Shown piece by piece: positions 1-7,734 of a stretch of DNA of 11,106 nt (positions are counted from its first letter, which is position 1; each line of letters opens with the position of its first letter). The notes beneath the pieces were generated by a model. The model was not told the DNA's origin. It was given only the letters and a program-made list of their open reading frames with translations, and made no database searches. Source of the DNA: Acidobacteriota bacterium (GTDB taxonomy: Bacteria > Acidobacteriota > UBA6911 > RPQK01 > JAPXNP01); contig JAUWTT010000074.1 of the NCBI GenBank assembly GCA_030614585.1, positions 1 through 11,106 on the forward strand. Reading direction: 5' to 3'. A program made the position numbers and the translations under genes.

Positions 1-6
1 ATGTTG

Positions 7-82
7 TGGTGGAGCTGAAGGGATTCGAACCCTCGACCCCCTGAATGCCATTCAGGTACTCTTCCAACTGAGCTACAGCCCC
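7..82 (-). tRNA. tRNA-Ala (anticodon GGC)
   Basis: Read on the minus strand, the 76 nt fold as a full cloverleaf. The acceptor arm starts GGGGCTG and pairs with CAGCTCC, giving the G3:U70 wobble pair that is the identity element for alanyl-tRNA synthetase. The anticodon stem CCTGA/TCAGG encloses loop ATGGCAT, so the anticodon is GGC (plus-strand 47-49) and reads GCC/GCU alanine codons. The T loop is TTCGAAT. The 3' CCA is encoded (plus-strand 7-9). The D and T stems each close with a G-U wobble. The gene lies 60 nt downstream of the foldase stop on the same strand and may have its own promoter. No integrase or attachment-site duplication is visible beside it. Confidence 0.97.
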
Positions 83-98
83 ACACGTAAGGTGATTC

Positions 99-128
99 AG
101 TCTAACGCGAACGGATCTATCACATCAA
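99..128 (-). promoter_or_regulatory. candidate promoter of tRNA-Ala
   Basis: On the minus strand, TTGATG (plus 123-128) and TAGACT (plus 99-104) are separated by 18 nt. Each matches 4 of 6 consensus positions of a sigma70-type promoter. The -10 ends 16 nt before the mature tRNA 5' end, which would leave a leader of about 10 nt for RNase P to remove. The tRNA could instead be transcribed by read-through from the foldase gene. The match is modest. Confidence 0.33.
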
Positions 129-142
129 ACGCAGCAGTATGA

Positions 143-2035
143 CTAACTCGTCAGATCACTTATCAGCTGCTCGTTAATGACGATGTCCTGATTCCTCCGA
201 AGTTCGTCGACCAGGTTCTCGACGTAGCTGGTAAAGAACTCGGTACGCTTCTGCAGAGTGAGCCGCTCAGTCATGTCCGGCTTTTCACGCTCGAACCTCT
301 CCTCGTCGACAGCACTTTTCTCCGCGACCTGAAACACGATGTACTTCCCGGCGACACTTACAGGCGTGCTGATCCCGTCCACGTCGAGCGCGAAAGCCTG
401 TTCGTGGATATCAGGAGAAAACCTGAGGTTATCGTCAATGTTTGCACCCTTCTTGAAGAAGTCGGTAGAGGTCACCTGGTACGACTTCTCCCCGGCCAAT
501 TCAGTAAACGATTCAGCCGCTTCGGCCTCCTCGAAGAAGCCGAACGCACTCTCCTCAAGCAGCCTTTCGCCCTCGGCCTTCGTATACGCCTCAGCGACGT
601 CACCGCGAATGTCGGCTAACTCAGGAATCTGTGCCGACAAGATCTCGGTCACCTGGGCTACTACCCAGCGCCCCGTTGCAGCATGTGGTCCCGAGAGATC
701 GCCCTCTGCGAGGGTTCCTAACGTCCTGACCGCATCACCCCGCAGGGCGAGGCCCGGAACAGTCCCCGTTGGATCGAAATAGGTGCTCTCCACTACTTGC
801 AGTGAATGCTTCTCAGCCACCTCGTCCAGGGTCGCACCTGCCGTTGCTTCGGCCATTACTTGGTTGGCCAGTTCCTCAGACGCTGCATCCGATTGTGCCA
901 GACGAGCGTTGAATTCAGCAAGTGCGTTCTTGGATGCGTCGTCGGTGCTTGCCTTTTCCACGGTTTGAATGATGTGATAGCCAAAAGGTGTCTTCACGAG
1001 ATCGCTGATCTCTCCCGGTTCAAGACCGAACGCAGCGTTTTCGAACTCAGGAACCATTCGTCCACGGCCAAAGAATCCAAGGTCTCCACCGAACTCAGCT
1101 GTTCCAGGATCGTCGGAATTAGCTTTCGCCAGTTCCTCAAAGTCAGCGCCTCGCCGAAGCTGCTCCAGAATCGTTTCTGCCTTCTCTCGTGCAGCTTCTT
1201 CGCCTTCCGCTGTTGAGATCAGAATATGGCGTGCCCTCACCTGATCCTCGTCGGGGAGTTTGTCACGCTCTTCCTTGATCTGTTCTTCGGTCACCTCGAC
1301 ATTATCAGGAGTGGTGCGGACACTTATGTATTTGATCTTCCGCTCCTCCGGACGCCGGAAGGCTTCCTGGTGCTCGTCATAGTATTCCTGCAGAAGCTCG
1401 TCTGTCGGCTCTTCCGGTACAATCATCTCGGGGTCAAAAACCACGTATCGTACGCTGATTTCCTGGTTCGTGCTGACAAAATCCTGTCGAATTTCATCTT
1501 CTGTTGCGGTAATTCCGTCCGTCACGATTCGCCGGAGTTTCTCGTTGATAAGATCCCGCCGCATCGAAGCTTCGAAATCCTTGGCTGAAAGATTGTTGCC
1601 TCTGAGGAGCTGCTCGTAGCGTTGCTTGCCGATGAACTGACCATTCTGTTGAAATAACCGACTAATCTCGTCTACCAGCTCCTCCGGGGGGACTGAAAGA
1701 CCCAGTTCCTCAGCCTGGTTGGCCAGGGCGTACATCGAAATAAGCTGATTCAGCGCCGCTTGTTCGATGCCAAGTTGACGCACGATGGCGGGATCCTGGC
1801 GATCGAGGTTGTACAGTTGGCGGTAGGTATCCAGGACGCGTCGATAGTGCCTCCCATACTCGGCTGCAGTAATGGTCCTCCCCGCAACCTTGGCTACCTC
1901 CTGACCACCAATGCCTGAGACCAACCCGCTGGGCGTATTAACGAAAAGCAAAACCGTAGTAAGACCCAGGGCAACGATGACCAGCAGCAAGGTCCATTTA
2001 AGCCAATCCTTTTTTTTACGAAATAGAAGGAGCAT
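143..2035 (-). CDS. ppiD: membrane-anchored peptidyl-prolyl isomerase / periplasmic foldase, PpiD-SurA type
   Basis: This is a 630-residue protein, close to E. coli PpiD (623 aa). A short basic N-terminus (residues 6-10, RKKKD) precedes one membrane segment (about 14-32), so the body should face the periplasm. Residues about 43-190 resemble the SurA-type N-terminal chaperone region. A single parvulin (PpiC/rotamase) domain spans about 264-361, with the hallmarks RARHIL, FGGDLGFF, MVPEFE and FGYHIIQ. The rest, to 630, is helical and charged, as in PpiD. PpiD-family proteins help nascent exported proteins fold near the Sec translocon; whether this parvulin domain is active cannot be told. The ATG at 2035 is backed by GGAGGG on the minus strand (plus 2044-2049) at 8 nt. 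An A8G run in codons 7-9 is a possible slippage site. The gene diverges from mreB. An alternative name is SurA N-terminal-domain protein. Confidence 0.88.
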   Translation of the reverse strand: MLLLFRKKKDWLKWTLLLVIVALGLTTVLLFVNTPSGLVSGIGGQEVAKVAGRTITAAEYGRHYRRVLDTYRQLYNLDRQDPAIVRQLGIEQAALNQLISMYALANQAEELGLSVPPEELVDEISRLFQQNGQFIGKQRYEQLLRGNNLSAKDFEASMRRDLINEKLRRIVTDGITATEDEIRQDFVSTNQEISVRYVVFDPEMIVPEEPTDELLQEYYDEHQEAFRRPEERKIKYISVRTTPDNVEVTEEQIKEERDKLPDEDQVRARHILISTAEGEEAAREKAETILEQLRRGADFEELAKANSDDPGTAEFGGDLGFFGRGRMVPEFENAAFGLEPGEISDLVKTPFGYHIIQTVEKASTDDASKNALAEFNARLAQSDAASEELANQVMAEATAGATLDEVAEKHSLQVVESTYFDPTGTVPGLALRGDAVRTLGTLAEGDLSGPHAATGRWVVAQVTEILSAQIPELADIRGDVAEAYTKAEGERLLEESAFGFFEEAEAAESFTELAGEKSYQVTSTDFFKKGANIDDNLRFSPDIHEQAFALDVDGISTPVSVAGKYIVFQVAEKSAVDEERFEREKPDMTERLTLQKRTEFFTSYVENLVDELRRNQDIVINEQLISDLTS

Positions 2036-2081
2036 CTATCAAACCCTCCGAAGCCATCTCTCGAATTCTCGAAAGTCGAAA

Positions 2082-2090
2082 ATTATAACA
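2082..2090 (-). promoter_or_regulatory. extended -10 promoter of the PpiD-like gene
   Basis: The minus strand reads TGTTATAAT, a perfect -10 hexamer (plus 2082-2087) with the TG extension. No good -35 lies at 16-18 nt, which is typical of extended -10 promoters. Transcription would begin near 2075, giving a leader of about 40 nt that contains the GGAGGG ribosome site. Confidence 0.5.
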
Positions 2091-2123
2091 CAGTGGAGTC
2101 GGGACTGCGGCAATCAACTGCGC

Positions 2124-2152
2124 TTGCTTGGAGGCCTCTACTTATAGATAAT
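2124..2152 (+). promoter_or_regulatory. candidate promoter of the mreBCD-mrdAB operon
   Basis: TTGCTT (2124-2129, 3 of 6) and GATAAT (2147-2152, 5 of 6) are separated by 17 nt. Transcription would start near 2159, leaving a leader of about 78 nt before mreB. The spacer contains the 8-nt palindrome GAGGCCTC (2131-2138), and the -10 overlaps ATAATTAT (2148-2155). Either could be an operator, but this is only positional inference. Confidence 0.42.
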
Positions 2153-2236
2153 TATGTACTTTCAGGGAATACTCAAGCAAGATTCCCCCAAACAGCGAAA
2201 TCAGCGTTTTTCCGTTGTTAAGCGAGAAGGATAAAT

Positions 2237-3262
2237 ATGAGTCTGCGTTCTATATTCAGCTTCTTTTCGAACGACCTGGCTATTGATCTGGGCACAGCCA
2301 ACACATTGGTCTATGCGCGCGGCCGGGGAATTGTTGTCAATGAACCTTCGATCGTGGCTATCAACAAGGTTACCAACAAGGTTGAAGCTGTTGGCCACGA
2401 AGCTAAGGAAATGCTTGGCCGTACTCCTGGAAGCATCGTAGCAATTAAGCCGATGAAAGACGGAGTAATTGCCGATTTTGATGTAACCGAAGAGATGCTG
2501 AAGTACTTCATCAGGAAGGCACATAACCGGAACCATCTCATTAGCCCCCGAATAGTCATCTGCATTCCGTCCGGGATCACGCAAGTCGAGAAACGTGCGG
2601 TACGGGAGTCGGCTTTACGGGCCAAGGCGAGCGAAGTGTTTCTCGTCGAGGAGGCTATGGCTGCTGCGATCGGTGCTGGGTTGCCGATCACTGAGCCAAG
2701 TGGAAATATGATCGTCGATATTGGCGGTGGGACAACGGATGTGGCGGTGATCAGCCTGTCAGGTATTGTTTACGCCCGTTCAGTCCGTGTCGCCGGCAAC
2801 GAGATGGATGAATCGATCATCCAGTATATAAAGAGGAAACATAATCTTTTAATCGGCGAGCGGACGGCAGAGCAGGTGAAAATTGTCCTGGGCTCTGCGG
2901 CCCCGTTAGCCGAACCCGCTACCATGGAAATTAAAGGCCGGAATCTGATCGAGGGAATTCCCAAAACCGTGGCTATTACCGACGAGGAGATTAGAGAGGC
3001 CCTTGCGGATGCTATTACGACGATCGTGAATGCGGTTCGCGTAGGTCTAGAACGAACGCCTCCGGAGTTGTCCGCCGACATCGTGGACAAAGGGATTGTT
3101 CTAACGGGTGGCGGTGCTCTCCTGAAGAACCTGGATACCAGGCTCAACAAAGAGACGGGCTTGCCGGTTTTTCTCGCGGAGGATCCTCTGTCGTCCGTAG
3201 TGTTAGGGGTAGGGAAGTTTCTGGACGACATGGCCTTGTTGAGGCGCATTAGCCTGCAATGA
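2237..3262 (+). CDS. mreB: rod shape-determining actin homologue MreB
   Basis: MreB is a bacterial actin that forms membrane-bound, ATP-dependent filaments which orient lateral peptidoglycan synthesis. The 341-residue length is normal. Visible motifs are phosphate-1 (IDLGTANT, residues 16-23), the catalytic-glutamate region VEEAMAAAIGAG (E138/E139), phosphate-2 (VDIGGGTTD, 160-168) and the adenosine motif LTGGGA (289-294). The N-terminal stretch MSLRSIFSFFS may act as an amphipathic membrane anchor. The ATG has a good ribosome site, GAGAAGGA (2224-2231), 5 nt upstream. It is the first gene of the operon. Its TGA stop overlaps the mreC ATG by 4 nt. Mbl-type paralogues are possible in principle, but linkage to mreC and mreD supports MreB. 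Confidence 0.97.
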   Translation: MSLRSIFSFFSNDLAIDLGTANTLVYARGRGIVVNEPSIVAINKVTNKVEAVGHEAKEMLGRTPGSIVAIKPMKDGVIADFDVTEEMLKYFIRKAHNRNHLISPRIVICIPSGITQVEKRAVRESALRAKASEVFLVEEAMAAAIGAGLPITEPSGNMIVDIGGGTTDVAVISLSGIVYARSVRVAGNEMDESIIQYIKRKHNLLIGERTAEQVKIVLGSAAPLAEPATMEIKGRNLIEGIPKTVAITDEEIREALADAITTIVNAVRVGLERTPPELSADIVDKGIVLTGGGALLKNLDTRLNKETGLPVFLAEDPLSSVVLGVGKFLDDMALLRRISLQ

Positions 3263-4068
3263 CAGAAGCTGGGCGAAGAAAACCACTCCTGGGCCTTTCC
3301 TTACTCATTCTGTTTAACCTGTTGCTGATATCCGTCCAAGTGCGAAGCGAGGATGGACGTACCCTCCTGAGATCATGGGGGTTGATGATTTTTACACCGG
3401 TGTCCTTGGCCACCGACTTCGTCATTGACGGGGTTTATGACACGTTCGACTACTTCGGTTCGTTGCAGACTTTTCATGAGGAGAATAGCCGGCTTTCCGA
3501 AGAGAACCGACTTCTGAAAAGCGAACTTCACCGACTGCGGGCTCTGGACAGGGCGTTTGACCGGGATGCTCGATTTGCATTTATAAGGGACCTCTACGCT
3601 TTCGACACGGTTCTGGCCGGAGTAATTTGGAGGAGCTTCCCTGCCTACAATCAGACTCTGGTCGTGAATGTTGGCGAACGACACGGGGTCAGAAAGGATT
3701 CGGCCGTGATTACTGCAGATGGAGTGGTGGGCAGGGTCACGACAACAACGCTACTGAGTTCCGAAGTGCAGTTGCTCAACGACGCGAATGCGGCAGCTGC
3801 GGTGACTCTGGAGGATTCCCGATTGCAAGGGATTACTCAGGGAACTGGTGGAAGTGTGCTCCTTTTGAACTTTATCCCGAATACGGAAGTCGTGCCTGAA
3901 GGGGAACTGCTGGTAACCTCAGGAGGTGACAGAATCTACCCGAGAGGCCTTCCGGTTGGGACGGTCCTTTCTTCCCAGAGAGGGGTCATTTACCAGAGAA
4001 TTAGTGTAAAGCCGGCTGTCGATCTGAATAAGATTGAAGAAGTCGCCGTTGTGATAGGCAAGCCTTGA
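3259..4068 (+). CDS. mreC: rod shape-determining protein MreC
   Basis: MreC is the periplasmic scaffold of the elongasome and activates PBP2-RodA. The 269 residues show a short basic cytoplasmic tail, one membrane segment (about 9-28), an acidic/basic heptad-rich coiled coil (about 67-105, including EENSRLSEENRLL) and the C-terminal beta-domain pair (about 118-268). The beta domain carries typical MreC phrases: VNVGERHGV, DGVVGRV, LLNDANAA and PRGLPVGTV. The start codon lies inside the mreB stop (ATGA). No strong ribosome site is in place (GAGGCG is 13 nt away), so translation is probably coupled to mreB. The end overlaps mreD by 4 nt. Confidence 0.95.
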   Translation: MTEAGRRKPLLGLSLLILFNLLLISVQVRSEDGRTLLRSWGLMIFTPVSLATDFVIDGVYDTFDYFGSLQTFHEENSRLSEENRLLKSELHRLRALDRAFDRDARFAFIRDLYAFDTVLAGVIWRSFPAYNQTLVVNVGERHGVRKDSAVITADGVVGRVTTTTLLSSEVQLLNDANAAAAVTLEDSRLQGITQGTGGSVLLLNFIPNTEVVPEGELLVTSGGDRIYPRGLPVGTVLSSQRGVIYQRISVKPAVDLNKIEEVAVVIGKP

Positions 4069-4592
4069 GAGTTCTTCGAGGACCAGCAGAAGAGAGAATA
4101 CAAGTTCCCCTTTCCGGAGCAGCTATTCTGTTCCTTCTGTGTAGCCTTGTTGAAATTCTCGAGGGCAAGGTCTTACCCCCAGCTCTTCATGTTCACTGCC
4201 TTTTCATCGCTGTCTTCTACCTGGCCTGGTACGCGACACCTCTAAAGGGGGCTGTGGCGGGTTCGTTACTGGGCCTGGTCGAAGATTACCTGTTCGACTT
4301 TTACCTCGGTTTGAATGGACTGAGTAAGACTCTGATAGGCTTCTGCATACCCTATCTTAGTCGGTGGACTTCGGCAGAATTAGGACCTATGAGACCGCTG
4401 CTCATTGCTGGGATCGCCCTTTTGGATCGCGGAATTGTCTACGGAATGTTGTACCTCCTCACCCAAAGAGGGCCAGAAACCCCGATTTCTGCGATTCTCA
4501 GTAGTGCGATTGTGACAGGTCTCGCCGGCGAAGCGTTCTTCAGGCTGTATGATAAATTTAGGTTTCCTCCCTCCAACTTTCGGAGACTCTGA
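4065..4592 (+). CDS. mreD: rod shape-determining protein MreD (TTG start)
   Basis: MreD is a small integral membrane protein that partners MreC in the elongasome. The product has 175 residues, with about five or six hydrophobic segments near 15-34, 40-57, 61-77, 84-98, 108-132 and 140-160. The best start is TTG at 4065, overlapping the mreC stop as TTGA; the next in-frame ATG is deep inside a conserved-looking membrane region. No clear ribosome site precedes it, so coupled translation from mreC is likely. Sequence conservation in this family is low, and the assignment rests on size, topology and position between mreC and the PBP2 gene. The acidic motif LVEDYLFD (70-77) resembles the conserved intramembrane region of MreD proteins. 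Confidence 0.9.
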   Translation: MRVLRGPAEERIQVPLSGAAILFLLCSLVEILEGKVLPPALHVHCLFIAVFYLAWYATPLKGAVAGSLLGLVEDYLFDFYLGLNGLSKTLIGFCIPYLSRWTSAELGPMRPLLIAGIALLDRGIVYGMLYLLTQRGPETPISAILSSAIVTGLAGEAFFRLYDKFRFPPSNFRRL

Positions 4593-4640
4593 CGGGGGAG
4601 TGAGGCCCATTTTGCAATTCGCACTGCGCGACGAGGGAAC

Positions 4641-6467
4641 ATGGCAATCTCTCAAGACAATCCGCTGCTGATTCATAGACTCAAGCTGATTAGTCTTGTT
4701 GCGATTGGGGTTTTTCTCATCTTTGGGCTCAAGCTCTGGCATCTGACGGTGGTCCAGTACGATCTGCACAGAGACCTGGCGGAACGTAACCAGATTCGGA
4801 CGATTCCGTTAATGGCCCCACGTGGCCTTGTCTTCGATCGGGACGGTCGGGTTCTCATCGAGAACATTAACAGTTTCAGCTTGTTTCTCTACCGCAACGA
4901 GGCGCTGGACTTGAAGGAGACGATCCGCTTTCTGGTCGAGGGTTTTGGAATCGAGAGAGAGATGCTTGATGAGCGGCTTCGCGAGGCTCAACAATACTCG
5001 GCGTTCAGGCCGCTTCTGATTAAGGAAGGTCTGGACATGGATTCTATGGCCTTTCTGTTGGCCCACCAGGCGGAACATCCAGAGCTAAGGACTCTTCAAC
5101 AGCCGATGAGATACTACCGGCACGGTAAACTCGCGGCGCATGTTCTCGGCTACGTTGGGGAGGTCTCCCAGCGTGAACTTGAGAGTCCTCGGTTGAGCAA
5201 CCATAAGCCAGGAGATATCGTAGGAAAAGCCGGCATTGAACGTACCCATAATGAGCATGTTACTGGAGAAGACGGCGTGCGGCGTGCGCTGGTCACGAGC
5301 CGTGGGCAGACTCTTGAAGATGTCAGCCGAAAACCGCCCAAACCGGGTGCGGATCTGAATCTGACCCTTGATTTAGATCTCCAGACTGTAGCCGAAGAGG
5401 GGCTCGCCGGACGTGCGGGCGGGGTCGTGGCGTTTGACCCGCGAAACGGCGAGGTGCTTGTTCTGGCCAGCGGCCCCGCCTTTGATCCCAATCTGTTTGC
5501 CTCGGGGATCACTCCTGCACAATGGAAAGAACTGGTTGAAGACCCTAACGACCCTCTTCAGAATCGGGTTACGCAGAGCGCTTTTTCCCCCGGTTCGATT
5601 TTTAAAGTCGTGATGGCATTGGCCGGCTTGGAAACAGGAACAGTTGACAGGAACACCTCTTTTTTTTGCAGAGGTGCCGCAGTGATTTACGGGCGGCGCT
5701 TCCGTTGCTGGCGTGCCGGGGGGCATGGCCATATTCGATTGGTGGAAGCCATCCAGCACTCCTGTAATGTCTATTTCTATTTGATGGGCCGGAAAATGGG
5801 CATCGATGCTATTGCTAAGGACGGACACATGGTGGGATTGGGCAGCAGAACGGGAATAGACCTGCCCGGGGAAGTCGCGGGCACCATGCCTTCCCGCGAG
5901 TGGAAAAGGGAAGTATTGGGCCAACCTTGGTACGACGGCGAGACGATCTCGGTGTCTATCGGCCAGGGAGCGGTTGATGTCACCCCCATACAGTTGGCGC
6001 GGGCTGTCGGGATTGTTGCTACAGGAAGAACTGCGCGAATGCACCTGACTCGTGGCGGGAATCTGCAGGTGCCTGTCGATTTGCAGGTTTCGGCACCCCC
6101 GTTTTCGGCCGAGAATCTCGAAGCAGTACGCGAAGGGATGTGGAGATCCGTGAATGACAGGGGGACAGGTCGGGGTGCCAGGGTCCCCGGGTTCTCAGTT
6201 TGTGGGAAAACAGGTACTGCCCAGACCATCAGCAGAGAAGCCTTGGAGCGACTTCCTGAAGAGGAGCGGGCGAGGTTTGAGCCCAATGCCTGGTTTGTAG
6301 GATTTGCTCCAAAGGAAGCTCCCGAATTGGTGGTTGCCGTCATTGTTCAGGGAGGAGGGTCTGGTGGGGCCAAAGCGGCACCGCTTGCCGGGAAGATCTT
6401 CCAGACTTACTACGAGAAGCACCAGAAATCCCAACCGCAGATACAAGTTGCTCAGCTATATGATTAG
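4641..6467 (+). CDS. mrdA: penicillin-binding protein 2, elongasome DD-transpeptidase
   Basis: This class B PBP cross-links peptidoglycan during rod elongation, working with RodA. The 608 residues begin with a cytoplasmic tail and one membrane segment (about 14-36), followed by the dimerisation/pedestal domain (about 55-235, starting APRGLVFDRDG) and the transpeptidase domain (about 260-600). The catalytic triad motifs are intact: SIFK with S319 and K322, SCN at 374-376, and KTG at 523-525. The cysteine-containing segment CRGAAV...GRRFRCW is typical of PBP2 rather than PBP3. The ATG is preceded by GAGGGA (4633-4638). The gene lies 48 nt after mreD, and its last 8 nt overlap rodA. A 7-bp inverted repeat with a T-run loop lies inside the gene at 5654-5676. 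Confidence 0.96.
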   Translation: MAISQDNPLLIHRLKLISLVAIGVFLIFGLKLWHLTVVQYDLHRDLAERNQIRTIPLMAPRGLVFDRDGRVLIENINSFSLFLYRNEALDLKETIRFLVEGFGIEREMLDERLREAQQYSAFRPLLIKEGLDMDSMAFLLAHQAEHPELRTLQQPMRYYRHGKLAAHVLGYVGEVSQRELESPRLSNHKPGDIVGKAGIERTHNEHVTGEDGVRRALVTSRGQTLEDVSRKPPKPGADLNLTLDLDLQTVAEEGLAGRAGGVVAFDPRNGEVLVLASGPAFDPNLFASGITPAQWKELVEDPNDPLQNRVTQSAFSPGSIFKVVMALAGLETGTVDRNTSFFCRGAAVIYGRRFRCWRAGGHGHIRLVEAIQHSCNVYFYLMGRKMGIDAIAKDGHMVGLGSRTGIDLPGEVAGTMPSREWKREVLGQPWYDGETISVSIGQGAVDVTPIQLARAVGIVATGRTARMHLTRGGNLQVPVDLQVSAPPFSAENLEAVREGMWRSVNDRGTGRGARVPGFSVCGKTGTAQTISREALERLPEEERARFEPNAWFVGFAPKEAPELVVAVIVQGGGSGGAKAAPLAGKIFQTYYEKHQKSQPQIQVAQLYD

Positions 6468-7551
6468 TGAACGCGCAGTCCGAGAATTCGATTACCCCCT
6501 TCTGGCTCTGGTTTTGTGTCTTGCTTGCGTAGGTGTACTCGGAGTTTACAGTGCTTCTTTGGGATCTGGGGACAGCTCCCTTTACCTTAAGCAGATGATG
6601 CGGGTGGGACTCGGGCTGGCTGTTTGTTTGGTCGTTGTCTTCATTGACTACCGTTACCTGGTCGATAATGCCTTCGCCCTATACGCCGGATCCCTGGCCC
6701 TGTTGTTCACTGTTTTGCTGGTTGGAACGGAGATTAACGGCTCCAAGAGTTGGGTCAGTTTGGCGGGCGTAAGGCTTCAGCCTTCAGAACTTACGAAGAT
6801 CGTCATTATCCTGGTGTTGGCGAGATATCTGGCAGATCTCAATGAACGTTTCTTGACGAAGAGACAACTCCTGGGCATCGCAGCTTTTTGTCTTCCTCCG
6901 GTGGTTTTAATCATCCTTCAGCGGGACCTGGGCACTGCCGTGATGTATGTTCCAATTGTCGGCGGCATCGTGCTGGTTGCTGGGATTAGACGAAAGGTTT
7001 TGCTGACGACGATCGCAGTGGTCCTGTTAGCGGCTCCTGTCGGGTGGTTCGCGCTAAAGGATTATCAGCGGCAGCGAGTTCTGGTAACGCTCGACCCTGA
7101 ACTTGACCCGCAGGGCATAGGTTATCAGACGCGGCAGTCGCAGATTGCGATAGGGTCGGGTGGTGTGATGGGCCGAGGTCTCGGGAATGGCCTGCAGACG
7201 CAGCTCGATTATTTGCCCGAGAGCCATACTGATTTCATTTTCGCTCTTTTGGCTGAGGAAACCGGACTGGTGGGAGCGGCCTTGATCCTGGCACTGTATT
7301 TAGTGTTCCTGCTTCGGTTGGTTGGTGTCGCCGAGAGCGCCCGGGATCGGGCCGGAATTCTTGTAGTGGTGGGGGTTTTCTGTATGATTTTCTCCCACGT
7401 TTTCATCAACGTTGGGATGGCTTTAGGAATCATGCCTGCTATTGGCATCCCGTTGCCTCTGCTGAGCTATGGTGGGTCATCCATTCTAACCACCTTTATC
7501 GCCATCGGACTGGTTCTCAACATTCATCTTCACCGATACGTGTATTCCTGA
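6460..7551 (+). CDS. mrdB: rod shape-determining SEDS glycosyltransferase RodA
   Basis: RodA (mrdB/rodA) is the SEDS-family peptidoglycan polymerase that uses lipid II in the inner membrane and pairs with PBP2. The product has 363 residues and about ten membrane segments. SEDS signatures are NGSKSWV (93-99), QPSE (107-110), QRDLGTA (154-160) and LPESHTDFIF (252-261). D258 in the last motif corresponds to the essential aspartate of the family. The frame is open upstream to 6304, but the ATG at 6460 gives a normal RodA N-terminus (MISERAVREFDYPLL), so the upstream part is a shadow of mrdA. The start overlaps the mrdA stop by 8 nt and lacks a clear ribosome site, pointing to translational coupling. 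It is the last gene of the operon. Confidence 0.95.
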   Translation: MISERAVREFDYPLLALVLCLACVGVLGVYSASLGSGDSSLYLKQMMRVGLGLAVCLVVVFIDYRYLVDNAFALYAGSLALLFTVLLVGTEINGSKSWVSLAGVRLQPSELTKIVIILVLARYLADLNERFLTKRQLLGIAAFCLPPVVLIILQRDLGTAVMYVPIVGGIVLVAGIRRKVLLTTIAVVLLAAPVGWFALKDYQRQRVLVTLDPELDPQGIGYQTRQSQIAIGSGGVMGRGLGNGLQTQLDYLPESHTDFIFALLAEETGLVGAALILALYLVFLLRLVGVAESARDRAGILVVVGVFCMIFSHVFINVGMALGIMPAIGIPLPLLSYGGSSILTTFIAIGLVLNIHLHRYVYS

Positions 7552-7553
7552 TG

Positions 7554-7624
7554 CCTTCTTTGCGTTCTTTGCGTCTTGGCGTGAGAAGAAATGGATTCAC
7601 GCAGAGCCGCGAAGGTCGCCAAGG
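7554..7624. repeat. dispersed palindromic repeat, copy 1
   Basis: This 71-nt unit begins 2 nt after the rodA stop and matches copy 2 at an exact offset of 110 nt with 7 mismatches. The internal stem is GCGTGA (7579-7584) with TCACGC (7597-7602). An alternative outer stem is CTTGGCG (7575-7581) with CGCCAAG (7617-7623), a perfect 7-bp pairing. From memory, sequences of this type (GCGTCTTGGCGTGA) are scattered through many environmental bacterial genomes and are often mistranslated as short proteins rich in TQR; I could not search this. Termination or mRNA 3'-end protection are possible roles. Confidence 0.8.
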
Positions 7625-7663
7625 GTTTAATGAAGGGCAGGGACGTAGGTTACGAGCGACTCC

Positions 7664-7734
7664 CCTCCTTTGTGTTCTCTGCGTCTTGGCGTGAGAAGAA
7701 ATGGTTTCACGCAGAGCCGCCAAGGTCGCAACGG
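7664..7734. repeat. dispersed palindromic repeat, copy 2
   Basis: This is the second copy, in direct orientation, separated from copy 1 by 39 nt of unrelated sequence. Positions 7681-7704 are identical to 7571-7594. The internal stem GCGTGA (7689-7694)/TCACGC (7707-7712) is kept. The outer arms pair as CTTG (7685-7688)/CAAG (7721-7724) and GCG (7681-7683)/CGC (7727-7729). The outer arm thus differs in detail between copies while pairing is retained in both. This looks more like selection on, or recent copying of, a structure than on a protein. Confidence 0.8.

Noticed and set aside
7..82. tRNA-Ala as an attachment site of an integrated element
   Set aside because: No integrase, and no duplicate of the tRNA 3' end elsewhere in the window.
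5373..6044. Long minus-strand open frame of 223 codons inside mrdA
   Set aside because: The plus strand encodes intact PBP2 catalytic motifs across the same bases. The antisense translation has no recognisable domain.
6304..6459. Extension of rodA upstream to a TTG at 6304
   Set aside because: The added 52 residues are basic and unlike RodA, and they overlap the conserved end of mrdA. The ATG at 6460 gives a normal family length.
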